A stretch of 11,131 bases of DNA from Candidatus Woesearchaeota archaeon (GTDB lineage Archaea > Nanobdellota > Nanobdellia > Woesearchaeales > SM23-78): positions 1 through 11,131 of the forward strand of contig DRSY01000166.1 in the NCBI GenBank assembly GCA_011372335.1. The letters run 5' to 3'. The position numbers were made by a program, and so were the translations under genes. Below the pieces are notes generated by a model. That model did no database searches and was not told where the DNA came from. It saw only the letters and a list, made by a program, of their open reading frames with translations. Positions 1-6,382 of this stretch are shown here, one piece after another; position 1 is the first letter of the stretch; the number at the start of each line of letters is the position of its first letter.

Positions 1-69
1 CAAGTATTGATAAAACCCAAGTTTAAAGATAATAAAGAGGTTTTGAGAATTAAAAAAAGTTTTTTTTGA
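1..69 (+). CDS. rpoB: Probable C-terminal end of RNA polymerase subunit B (partial)
   Basis: Only the reading frame starting at base 1 is open across the left edge. It runs 22 codons to a TGA at 67-69, and the other two forward frames stop within the first 30 bases. The tail reads QVLIKPKFKDNKEVLRIKKS and then FF. A beta-strand-like VLIKPKF followed by a charged end is compatible with the C-terminus of archaeal RpoB, and rpoB directly precedes rpoA1 in archaea. The stop lies 40 bases before the rpoA1 ATG and overlaps the purine stretch GAGGAG (68-73), so coupled translation is possible. Identity rests mainly on gene order because so few residues are visible. It could also be a short lineage-specific extension or another gene. 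Confidence 0.6.
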   Translation, partial: QVLIKPKFKDNKEVLRIKKSFF

Positions 70-75
70 GGAGAA

Positions 76-98
76 GTGCAGAAGAAGAAAAGCGTGGG
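76..98 (+). repeat. Leader repeat copy 1, upstream of rpoA1
   Basis: This 23-base stretch matches 2727-2749 at 20 of 23 positions without gaps, including a perfect 14-base core AAGAAGAAAAGCGT (82-95). It lies in the rpoB-rpoA1 spacer, 12 bases before the rpoA1 ATG. Read from its own GTG at 76 it would encode V/M-Q-K-K-K-S-V-G, and this frame continues only to a TAG at 139-141. The role is unknown. Confidence 0.75.
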
Positions 99-109
99 GG
101 TTTTAGAGA

Positions 110-2695
110 ATGGAGCCGCCGGTTTCAAAAAAAGTGGATAGGATCGAGTTCGGCTTGATGAGTCCTAAGTTTATTAAGGAAATGGCCTCAGCTAAGATTG
201 TGACTCCTGAGTTGTATGACAAGGAAGGCTACCCTGTTGATGGTGGCTTAATGGATGTGCGTTTAGGAGTAATTGATCCTGGGCTTAAATGCAAGACGTG
301 TGGGTGTAAGCTAAAGGAATGCCCTGGACACTTTGGTTATATAGAGCTCGCAAGGCCTGTTATTCATATCAAGTTCGTTAATATAATTCTTGACTTATTA
401 AGGTGTACGTGCAGGAGTTGTGGTGACATCCTGATTCCTAATGATAAGATTAATAAGTTCAGGGATGAGCTTGAGAAGATAGGAGAGGAGTTCGGTGTTG
501 ATGAGCAGAGGAAAAGAGTCAAGGAGATTATTGCCAGTCTGAAAACAATTACTAAGTGTCCTCATTGCAAGGAGAAACAGAGGAAGATTAAGCTTGAGAA
601 ACCAACTACTTTCCTTGAAGATGAGAAGAGGTTAAGCCCAATAGAGGTGAGAAGTAGGCTTGAGAGGATAAAAAGAGAGCACTTACCCTTATTCGGTATT
701 AACCCTGCGCGTGCGCAACCAGAGTGGATGGTTCTAACAGTGCTGCCAATACCGCCTGTGACTATGAGGCCTAGTATTACTCTTGAGACAGGTGAGAGAA
801 GTGAAGACGACCTGACTCATAAACTAGGAGACATTGTGAGGATTAACCAGAGGTTGTTTGAGAATATTAATGCTGGAGCACCAGAAATAATTATAGAGGA
901 CTTATGGGACTTATTACAGTATCATGTAACCACTTTCTTTGATAACTCTGTTGCTCAGCTACCTCCTGCGAGGCATAGGAGTGGGCAGCCATTAAAAACC
1001 CTTACTGCTAGGATTAAAAGCAAGGAAGGCAGAATCCGCCATAACCTTGCTGGTAAGAGAACTAATTTCAGTGCTAGGACTGTGATTAGTCCTGATCCCA
1101 TGCTTAATATTAATGAGGTTGGTGTGCCTTTGGTAATGGCTATGAAGCTCACAATTCCTGAGCGCGTAACAGAGTGGAATATTGAGTACTTAAAAGAGTT
1201 TGTTAAGCGCGGACCAAAAGAGTATCCAGGAGCTAATTATATTATTCGGCCTGATGGTAGGAGGAAGAAGATAACTGATGAGACCAAAGAGCAGTTATTA
1301 GAAGAACTCCAACCAGGATTTATTGTGGAGAGGCACTTAATGGACGGGGATATTAGTACTTTTAATAGGCAGCCTAGTCTGCATAGGATGAGTATGATGT
1401 GTCACAGGGTGAAGGTGCTGCCGGGTCTTACACTCCGATTAAACCCCGCGGTTTGTGCTCCTTATAATGCTGATTTTGATGGTGATGAGATGAACCTGCA
1501 TATCCCTCAGACAGAAGAAGCACGGGCTGAGGCAGAGATCCTAATGGAGGTTCAAACCCAGCTTATAAGTCCCAGGTACGGGCTTAGTATTATTGGTTGT
1601 AACCAGGATGCTATTACAGGGAACTACATTCTCACCAAGTATCTAACCCTTACCAGGGAGGAAGCTATTGATTTGCTTGTTGCAATAGGGGTTGATGACT
1701 TTTCAAAGCTTCCGAATAAGCAGGTTGTGAGTGGCAAGGAAGTGTTCTCAGTATTATTACCTGATGATTTTAATTTCCGAGGCTTTGCAAGGCATTATAG
1801 GGAGGGAACAACAGACCCTGATGCTATTGTTGAGATACGGAACGGGAAGCTTATAACTGGAATACTGGATAAGAATAATCTCGGTGAGGGTTCTGGTCTT
1901 CTCCTAAGAAACCTACATAAGCAGTATGGTGCTAAGCGAATGGTTGATATGCTTGGAAAGATATACAGGCTGGGTATAGAGGTGTTGTTAAGGTATGGGT
2001 TAACTATGAGCCTCTCAGATCTTGATTTAAAACCAGATGTGACAGAGGAGATTAAGAGGCTTCTTGAAGAAGCAGACGCTGATGTTAAGAAGATGATTAA
2101 GGAGTATCATGATGGCACGCTTGAGTTACTGCCAGGAAGGGATCTTAGGGAGACCTTAGAGCTTAGAATCCTGGAGAGGCTTAATAAAGCTAGGAATGAG
2201 ACAGGAGAGATTGTTGCTAAGAATGCTGATGAACACTCCAACACGCTTATGATGATACTATCCGGTGCAAGAGGGAACTTGCTTAACCTTGCTCAGATGT
2301 CTGCGTGTGTAGGCCAGCAGGCTTTACGAGGAGGGAGGATTAGTAAGGGTTTCACTGATAGGACTTTGTCTTGTTTTAAGAAAGGAGATTTAGGAGCGGC
2401 TTCCAGGGGTTTCATAAGGCATGGTTTTAAGGATGGGCTTGAGCCTTTTGAACTCTTTTTCATGGCAATGACAGGCCGGGATAGTTTAATGGATACTGCT
2501 CTTAGAACACCGAAATCAGGTTATCTTTATAGGAGACTGGCTAATGCTATGCAGGACTTCAAGGTTGAATACGACTTTACTGTGCGGGATGCTGGTAAGA
2601 GGATTGTTCAGTTTGCTTACGGAGAGGACGGTGTTGATGTTAGTAAGAGCGAGGGCGGCAGTATTAATATCAGGCATATAATTAGGACTACGTGA
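110..2695 (+). CDS. rpoA1: DNA-directed RNA polymerase subunit A' (largest subunit, N-terminal part)
   Basis: An 861-residue catalytic subunit of the archaeal RNA polymerase, close to the usual length for A'. The clamp zinc site is C61-x2-C64 with C71 and H74 (CPGHFG). A second set of cysteines is C101/C104 with C150/C153. The conserved block GKRTNFSARTVISPDP lies near 315-330. The active-site loop NADFDGDEMN is at 453-462, with the Mg2+-binding aspartates D455, D457 and D459. The bridge-helix region is at about 785-825. The protein ends after the GEDGVD block, the usual split point, and the rest is in the next gene. The start is forced: the frame has a TAG at 104-106 and ATG 110 is the first codon, with GGGGG at 96-100 as a possible ribosome-binding purine run. 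The bridge helix is unusual, with TGRDSLMDTALRTPKSGY where most relatives have GGREGL-DTA--TA--GY, giving Pro at residue 801. Function is certain from the motifs. Confidence 0.98.
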   Translation: MEPPVSKKVDRIEFGLMSPKFIKEMASAKIVTPELYDKEGYPVDGGLMDVRLGVIDPGLKCKTCGCKLKECPGHFGYIELARPVIHIKFVNIILDLLRCTCRSCGDILIPNDKINKFRDELEKIGEEFGVDEQRKRVKEIIASLKTITKCPHCKEKQRKIKLEKPTTFLEDEKRLSPIEVRSRLERIKREHLPLFGINPARAQPEWMVLTVLPIPPVTMRPSITLETGERSEDDLTHKLGDIVRINQRLFENINAGAPEIIIEDLWDLLQYHVTTFFDNSVAQLPPARHRSGQPLKTLTARIKSKEGRIRHNLAGKRTNFSARTVISPDPMLNINEVGVPLVMAMKLTIPERVTEWNIEYLKEFVKRGPKEYPGANYIIRPDGRRKKITDETKEQLLEELQPGFIVERHLMDGDISTFNRQPSLHRMSMMCHRVKVLPGLTLRLNPAVCAPYNADFDGDEMNLHIPQTEEARAEAEILMEVQTQLISPRYGLSIIGCNQDAITGNYILTKYLTLTREEAIDLLVAIGVDDFSKLPNKQVVSGKEVFSVLLPDDFNFRGFARHYREGTTDPDAIVEIRNGKLITGILDKNNLGEGSGLLLRNLHKQYGAKRMVDMLGKIYRLGIEVLLRYGLTMSLSDLDLKPDVTEEIKRLLEEADADVKKMIKEYHDGTLELLPGRDLRETLELRILERLNKARNETGEIVAKNADEHSNTLMMILSGARGNLLNLAQMSACVGQQALRGGRISKGFTDRTLSCFKKGDLGAASRGFIRHGFKDGLEPFELFFMAMTGRDSLMDTALRTPKSGYLYRRLANAMQDFKVEYDFTVRDAGKRIVQFAYGEDGVDVSKSEGGSINIRHIIRTT

Positions 2696-2703
2696 TGATA
2701 ATG

Positions 2704-2728
2704 GATAATTTAGGTTGATAATTTAGGT
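2704..2728 (+). repeat. Tandem 12-base direct repeat in the rpoA1-rpoA2 spacer
   Basis: GATAATTTAGGT occurs at 2704-2715 and again at 2717-2728, separated by one T, giving a 13-base period. It starts 8 bases after the rpoA1 stop and runs straight into leader repeat copy 2. It could be a slippage duplication or a paired binding site. Confidence 0.85.
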
Positions 2729-2749
2729 GCGTAAGAAGAAAAGCGTAGG
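2727..2749 (+). repeat. Leader repeat copy 2, upstream of rpoA2
   Basis: This is the partner of the element at 76-98. Differences fall only at the fifth, sixth and 21st bases. Read from GTG 2727 it gives M-R-K-K-K-S-V-G, in frame with rpoA2, so it is either the first codons of rpoA2 or its untranslated leader. Confidence 0.75.
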
Positions 2750-2762
2750 AAGGAAAAATAAG

Positions 2763-3920
2763 ATGAAACGAGAACTAAAAGAATATGAGGGCAAGCTACC
2801 GCCTAAACTCTTAGAAGAATTAGAGAAGGAGTTGCCTCCGAATGCGAGCAGCGCTAGGATTAAGAAGATAGCTCAGAGAGTGTACGAGGAGTATAGGAGC
2901 TCCTTAGCAGAGCCAGGGGAGTGCGTTGGGTTGGTCACAGCTGAGTCTATTGGGGAGCCAGGCACCCAGATGACGTTGAACACATTTCACTTCGCAGGGG
3001 TTAGTGAGATGAATGTTACAACAGGCCTGCCAAGACTAATAGAGATTCTTGATGCTAGAAAGGATATCAGCACTGAGATGATGGAGATATACTTGAAAAA
3101 GCCTTACTCACAAGGTAAGGATATAAGGCAACTAGCAGAGAGTATTAAGGATGCTCGGTTCAAGGAATATATTAAGGAGATAACTATTAATGTGGCTGAG
3201 ACGACTATGAGGATAATGATTGATGAGAAGAAGCTTAAGGATAGGAGGCTAACTCATGCAAGAATCACAGCAATCCTTAAGAAGAGCAAGGAGCTTAAAG
3301 GATTTGATATTAAGCTTGAGAAGAATAATATTATTAGGATTAAGGCTTCTGGTGATGAAGCCCTGAACATGATTTATAGGCTTAAAGAAAGAATAAAAGA
3401 TGTTTATATTAATGGCATTAAGGGTGTAACACAGGCGTTGCCTGTGAAGCGAGAGGAGGAGTACGTGATAGTCACTGCGGGGAGTAATATAAAGGATGTG
3501 TTAAAGCTTCCTTTTGTTGATCCTTATCGGACTACTACTAATAATATTGCTGAGATTGAGAAATTCTTTGGTATAGAAGCAGCACGAGAGGTTATTGTAA
3601 GAGAGATAATAAAGGTGTTGAAGGCTCAGGGGATAAACATTGATATAAGGCACATCTTATTAGTGGCTGATGCAATGACTATGTCCGGCAGAGTGCTTGG
3701 TGTGAGTAGGTACGGTATTGTTAAGGAGAAGCCGAGCGTGCTTGCCAGAGCCTCCTTTGAGACTCCTATTAGGCATATTATTAATGCGAGTATGGTAGGA
3801 GAGGTGGATGAGCTTAACTCAGTGATTGAGAATGTGATGATTAACCAGCCGGTACCTGTTGGTACTGGTCTGCCTGGCTTGGTTACAAAGATAAGGGATG
3901 ATAAGAAGAAAAAGAAGTGA
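2763..3920 (+). CDS. rpoA2: DNA-directed RNA polymerase subunit A'' (largest subunit, C-terminal part)
   Basis: The C-terminal half of the archaeal largest RNA polymerase subunit, which completes the active centre with A'. From this start it is 385 residues, a normal size. The trigger loop is at about 65-80 (EPGTQMTLNTFHFAGV) and carries the conserved histidine H76 that contacts the incoming nucleotide. It is followed by VTTGLPRLIEIL, and the C-terminal cleft/jaw blocks include DIRHILLVADAMT, RASFETPIRH and PVPVGTGL. The tail is a run of lysines. I chose ATG 2763 because GGAAGG (2748-2753) lies 9 bases upstream. GTG 2727 is in frame and would add 12 basic residues (MRKKKSVGRKNK), but it lacks a clear ribosome-binding site. 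The gene lies 67 bases after rpoA1 on the same strand with no convincing promoter between, so the two are probably cotranscribed. Confidence 0.97.
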   Translation: MKRELKEYEGKLPPKLLEELEKELPPNASSARIKKIAQRVYEEYRSSLAEPGECVGLVTAESIGEPGTQMTLNTFHFAGVSEMNVTTGLPRLIEILDARKDISTEMMEIYLKKPYSQGKDIRQLAESIKDARFKEYIKEITINVAETTMRIMIDEKKLKDRRLTHARITAILKKSKELKGFDIKLEKNNIIRIKASGDEALNMIYRLKERIKDVYINGIKGVTQALPVKREEEYVIVTAGSNIKDVLKLPFVDPYRTTTNNIAEIEKFFGIEAAREVIVREIIKVLKAQGINIDIRHILLVADAMTMSGRVLGVSRYGIVKEKPSVLARASFETPIRHIINASMVGEVDELNSVIENVMINQPVPVGTGLPGLVTKIRDDKKKKK

Positions 3921-3964
3921 AATAAGAGAATCTTTGAATAAAAAAAGGATGGTTAAAATAAAAC

Positions 3965-3999
3965 TTTTAAATAAATTAAATAAAAAATTTTTAAATAAA
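3965..3999 (+). promoter_or_regulatory. Two TATA-like boxes before eL30
   Basis: TTTTAAATAAA occurs twice, at 3965-3975 and 3989-3999, exactly 24 bases apart, in the 104-base spacer after rpoA2. The downstream copy is about 30 bases before the eL30 ATG and would give an almost leaderless mRNA. The upstream copy would start near 3992 and keep the purine run GAGGGGT (4010-4016) as a ribosome-binding site. Either or both could be used. Start sites are inferred, not seen. Confidence 0.5.
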
Positions 4000-4024
4000 G
4001 GATTTAGATGAGGGGTAAGCAAAG

Positions 4025-4306
4025 ATGAGCGTAGCAGAGATAAAAAAGTATTTGGGAACCAAGAATCTGGTGATAGGAGCAGATAGGACTCTGAAAGCGC
4101 TTAGGAGTAATGAGTTAGTAAAAGTTTTCTTTGCAAGCAATGCTCCTGAAGCATTGGTAAGGGATGTTGAGTATTACGCTTCTATTAGTAACATAAGTGT
4201 TGAGAAACTAAGCATCCCTAATGACGAGCTAGGAACTATTTGTAAAAAGCCTTTCTCTATTACTTGTATTGGTATGAGAAGAATTGTTGAGAAGAAGAAA
4301 TATTAA
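4025..4306 (+). CDS. rpl30e: Ribosomal protein eL30 (L30e)
   Basis: A 93-residue member of the L7Ae/L30e family, a large-subunit ribosomal protein shared by archaea and eukaryotes. The fold is a single alpha/beta/alpha domain. Visible family signatures are GADRTLKALRSNELVKVFFA-SNAP (residues 18-41), a basic patch plus the Ala-Ser-Asn turn that contacts RNA, and the C-terminal KPFSITCIGM strand. The position between rpoA2 and nusA is the standard archaeal order and separates it from the related L7Ae. The start at ATG 4025 is preceded by GAGGGGT eight bases upstream. It ends in KKKY with a TAA. Nothing is unusual in the protein. Confidence 0.95.
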   Translation: MSVAEIKKYLGTKNLVIGADRTLKALRSNELVKVFFASNAPEALVRDVEYYASISNISVEKLSIPNDELGTICKKPFSITCIGMRRIVEKKKY

Positions 4307-4318
4307 TATAAAATAAAA
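4307..4318 (+). promoter_or_regulatory. Possible TATA box before nusA
   Basis: TATAAAATAAAA follows the eL30 stop immediately. Used as a TATA box, it would place a start near 4333, giving nusA a leader of about 40 bases. The stretch is AT-rich like most spacers here, so this is weak evidence. Confidence 0.35.
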
Positions 4319-4329
4319 AAATGTGTTTA

Positions 4330-4366
4330 GAGGAGGATACAAAAATTGTTTCTGATTCTGGGATGA
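4330..4366 (+). promoter_or_regulatory. Strong Shine-Dalgarno followed by a 6-codon reading frame before nusA
   Basis: GAGGAGG (4330-4336) is the best ribosome-binding sequence in the window, yet it sits 37 bases before the nusA ATG. Nine bases after it is a TTG (4346) opening a 6-codon frame that ends in TGA at 4364-4366, 7 bases before nusA. The nusA frame itself is closed by TGA at 4353-4355, so no longer NusA is possible. This may be a leader peptide coupling translation to nusA, or a chance arrangement. Confidence 0.4.
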
Positions 4367-4373
4367 TGAGAGG

Positions 4374-4793
4374 ATGGGTCAAAAAATAACTTTTAATACA
4401 GAAATGCTGAAATTCATGAATTTATTTGAGACCTTGACTCATGCAAAGCTTAAGGACTGCTTTTTTGACAGGGAGAAACTCGTCTTCCTAGTCGAGCCAG
4501 GGGAGATGGGAAAGGCTCTTGGCAGGAACAAAGCTAACATTATGAAGCTTGAGAAGATGCTTAAGAGGAAGATAAAAATTGTTGAGTTCAGTCCTAACAG
4601 GTTACAATTCATAACTAATTACCTGGCTCCTCTGAGGATAATAGATATAAAAGAGGAAGGAGACCTTGTTATAATCACAGGACCGGATACAAAAACAAAG
4701 GGGTTAATAATAGGGATAAAAGCCCAGAACCTTAGGAATCTTGAGAAGATTGTTAGTAAATACTTTAAGATAGAGGAGATAAGGGTTGTATGA
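4374..4793 (+). CDS. nusA: NusA-like KH-domain transcription factor (archaeal NusA)
   Basis: A 139-residue archaeal NusA, which lacks the N-terminal RNA-polymerase-binding and S1 domains of bacterial NusA and consists of two KH domains. KH1 is at about 14-75: FETLTHAKLKDC is the family's opening signature, and EPGEMGKALGRNKANI contains the RNA-binding GxxG-type loop. KH2 is at about 85-139, with KGLIIGIKAQNLRNLEKIV as its loop and helix. The family is thought to bind RNA and act in transcription termination or antitermination, though its role in archaea is less settled than in bacteria. The position between eL30 and uS12 is the conserved archaeal one. ATG 4374 is the first possible start after an in-frame stop. 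GAGAGG touches the ATG and is too close to be a normal ribosome-binding site; the better one lies further upstream. Confidence 0.93.
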   Translation: MGQKITFNTEMLKFMNLFETLTHAKLKDCFFDREKLVFLVEPGEMGKALGRNKANIMKLEKMLKRKIKIVEFSPNRLQFITNYLAPLRIIDIKEEGDLVIITGPDTKTKGLIIGIKAQNLRNLEKIVSKYFKIEEIRVV

Positions 4794-4822
4794 TATTATC
4801 TTAGTTTTACCCCGCATTTTTC

Positions 4823-4837
4823 AAAACATTTAAAAAA
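4823..4837 (+). promoter_or_regulatory. TATA-type promoter of the uS12 gene
   Basis: AAAACATTTAAAAAA has a TTTAAAAA core at 4829-4836 whose centre is about 24 bases before the uS12 ATG, so transcription should start at or next to the start codon (leaderless). Nearly the same string, AAACATTTAAAAA, precedes the exchanger gene at 8901-8913 at a similar distance. Confidence 0.6.
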
Positions 4838-4855
4838 CCTTTCATAATTCATTGG

Positions 4856-5302
4856 ATGAGTAAAATGGCTAAGAAGAGTAAAGGTTTGAATGCTGCTAAG
4901 AAGTTGAAGAAGAGAAGTAAAAAAGCCAGATGGCATGATAAGTGGTTTGTTAAGAAAGCTAAGAGGCTGAAAGAGAAGTCAGATCCTCTTGGAGGAGCAA
5001 GCCAAGCTTCAGGTATCGTACTTGAGAAGGTCCAGTTAGAGGCTAAACAGCCTAATTCTGCTATGAGGAAATGTGTGAGGGTGCAGTTGGTTAAGAATGG
5101 CAAGCAAGTAACTGCTTTCTGCCCTGGTGATGGTGCTACTAAGCTGATAGATGAGCATGATGAGGTGGTTATTGAGTGTATTGGGGGTAATATGGGTCGT
5201 TCAAAAGGAGATATTCCTGGTGTGCGGTGGCAGGTTATTAAGGTTAATGATCAGAGTTTAGACGCTCTTCTTAAAGGTAAGCTTGAGAAAGCAAGAAAAT
5301 AA
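4856..5302 (+). CDS. rps12: Ribosomal protein uS12
   Basis: A 148-residue small-subunit ribosomal protein that sits at the decoding centre. It has the archaeal/eukaryotic-type basic N-terminus (to about residue 45), then [20 protein letters not shown] at 53-72. The KQPNSA loop is the segment that monitors codon-anticodon pairing and is touched by streptomycin-resistance changes in bacteria. [18 protein letters not shown] follows, then the DIPGVRW strand. The C-terminus is lysine-rich. ATG 4856 is favoured by the leaderless promoter spacing. ATG 4865 (MAKKSKG) is the alternative and would drop three residues. The gene has its own promoter although it follows nusA by 62 bases. Unlike most archaea, uS7 does not follow; a convergent methyltransferase gene does. 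Confidence 0.97.
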   Translation: MSKMAKKSKGLNAAKKLKKRSKKARWHDKWFVKKAKRLKEKSDPLGGASQASGIVLEKVQLEAKQPNSAMRKCVRVQLVKNGKQVTAFCPGDGATKLIDEHDEVVIECIGGNMGRSKGDIPGVRWQVIKVNDQSLDALLKGKLEKARK

Positions 5303-5311
5303 TAAGAGAAA

Positions 5312-5334
5312 TTTTTTTTATAAACCTTTTTTTT
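5312..5334 (+). terminator. Double oligo-T terminator after uS12
   Basis: Two T8 tracts at 5312-5319 and 5327-5334 follow the uS12 stop by 10 and 25 bases. Oligo-T tracts without a hairpin are the usual intrinsic terminators of archaeal RNA polymerase. They fill the 36-base convergent gap and would stop the + strand operon before it runs into the opposing gene. Confidence 0.7.
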
Positions 5335-5338
5335 GAGT

Positions 5339-6307
5339 TCATCTCAGCTTCTTAATCTTAGCAATAAAAAACCCTCCTGTATTATTGTCCTGAGGCCAGA
5401 TTCTAAGACAGTGCTTAATACTCGGATTATACACATGACCTTCAAACTCTGGAATCACAGCACTCCTCTTAATATCCAAGTTTATCTTCTCAACTCTTGC
5501 ACCAGGATATTTGTCAAGCAGCCAGCTAACAACCCCTTCGTTCTCCTCAGGCTCCATTGTACAGGTTGAATAAACCATAACCCCACCACGCTTTAACACT
5601 TCAAAACCACTAGCAACTAATTGTTTCTGCTGAGCAGCCAGCCTCCTGACCATGTTAGGACTCCATATCCGCAATGTTTTTAATGAGCGACGTATCGTGC
5701 CTGTGCCAGAGCAAGGAGCATCTACCAACACCTTATCGAACAGCAGAGTAGTCTTTTTAAATCTCTGCCCAGGCATCTGAGTAATAATAGCATTACTCAC
5801 CCCCATCCTCTGCAGATTAATACCCAAAGCTTTTAACCTATCTCCTTGAACATCATTAGCAACCAGTAATCCTTTGTTCTGCATAAGAGCAGCTATCTGA
5901 CTTGCTTTGCTACCAGGAGCAGCACACACATCCAGTACTTTGTCACCCGGTCTTGGGCTTAGCACTATAGGAGGTATCATACTTACTGCTTCTTGCACAT
6001 ATATATATCCTAGCTGGTGTTCTAATACGTTACCAATGTCGTATCTCTTATCATCTTGCTCTGCTTTGTAATCAATCCAGAACCCTTCCTTGCACCAAGG
6101 GATTTGTTTTAACACCCAATTCTTTTCCAGTCTCTTCTTTAGTTCTTTAATAGAAATCTTTAAGGTATTCACACGGATACTCTTTCTAATGTATGATTTT
6201 GAGTACTTAATGAACTCCTCATACCTATCTTTGAGTAAGCTCAGATACCTCTCCTTAAATTTCTCTTTTACAATGAAGTCCTTATTACCAGGTATTTCCT
6301 CCAGCAT
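5339..6307 (-). CDS. NOL1/NOP2/Sun-family RNA (cytosine-5) methyltransferase
   Basis: A 322-residue SAM-dependent enzyme that makes 5-methylcytosine in RNA. The N-terminal region (about 10-60) carries the family's SIRVNTLKIS motif. The Rossmann methyltransferase core has motif I VLDVCAAPGSKASQ (124-137), which binds SAM, and motif IV VDAPCSGTGT (195-204) with C199, the cysteine that releases the product. Motif VI is STCTMEPEENE (247-257) with C249, the catalytic nucleophile. It ends in a short GGFFIAKIKK strand. There is no PUA domain. Archaeal members of this size include Trm4-type enzymes that modify tRNA, so tRNA is the likeliest substrate, but the exact cytosine cannot be read from sequence. 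It converges on uS12 and follows the HTH gene by 75 bases with its own promoter. The spacer contains no Shine-Dalgarno in mRNA sense, which supports a leaderless message. Confidence 0.93.
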   Translation of the reverse strand: MLEEIPGNKDFIVKEKFKERYLSLLKDRYEEFIKYSKSYIRKSIRVNTLKISIKELKKRLEKNWVLKQIPWCKEGFWIDYKAEQDDKRYDIGNVLEHQLGYIYVQEAVSMIPPIVLSPRPGDKVLDVCAAPGSKASQIAALMQNKGLLVANDVQGDRLKALGINLQRMGVSNAIITQMPGQRFKKTTLLFDKVLVDAPCSGTGTIRRSLKTLRIWSPNMVRRLAAQQKQLVASGFEVLKRGGVMVYSTCTMEPEENEGVVSWLLDKYPGARVEKINLDIKRSAVIPEFEGHVYNPSIKHCLRIWPQDNNTGGFFIAKIKKLR

Positions 6308-6330
6308 ATAAGGTGAGGATGAAGAATTGC

Positions 6331-6338
6331 TTTAATAA
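6331..6338 (-). promoter_or_regulatory. Candidate TATA box of the RNA methyltransferase gene
   Basis: On the minus strand the box reads TTATTAAA within AATTATTAAAGC, its centre about 28 bases before the ATG at 6307. The spacing suits a leaderless transcript. The 75-base spacer between the HTH gene and this gene holds nothing else I can identify. Confidence 0.45.
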
Positions 6339-6382
6339 TTTTTGTTATATTCACCTTTATTCTTAATTAAGAAACCTCTTTG

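Noticed and set aside
52..67. A7-G-T8 near-palindrome before rpoA1 as a terminator
   Set aside because: It lies inside the open frame of the probable rpoB tail, and the T-run abuts that stop codon. With rpoA1 40 bases on, a full terminator here is unlikely.
76..141. A 21-codon frame from GTG 76 overlapping the rpoA1 start
   Set aside because: The purine run before it is only 2 bases from the GTG, and after the eighth codon it simply shadows rpoA1. Kept as part of the leader observation, not as a gene.
4321..4389. 22-residue frame MCLEEDTKIV... across the nusA start
   Set aside because: It has no ribosome-binding site, lies mostly in spacer, and resembles nothing I recognise. Too short to call.
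4849..5103. Minus-strand open frame inside uS12
   Set aside because: Antisense shadow of a conserved ribosomal protein gene, with no promoter or motif.
5333..5569. Plus-strand 78-codon open frame over the end of the methyltransferase gene
   Set aside because: It lies antisense to conserved coding sequence and begins within the terminator region.
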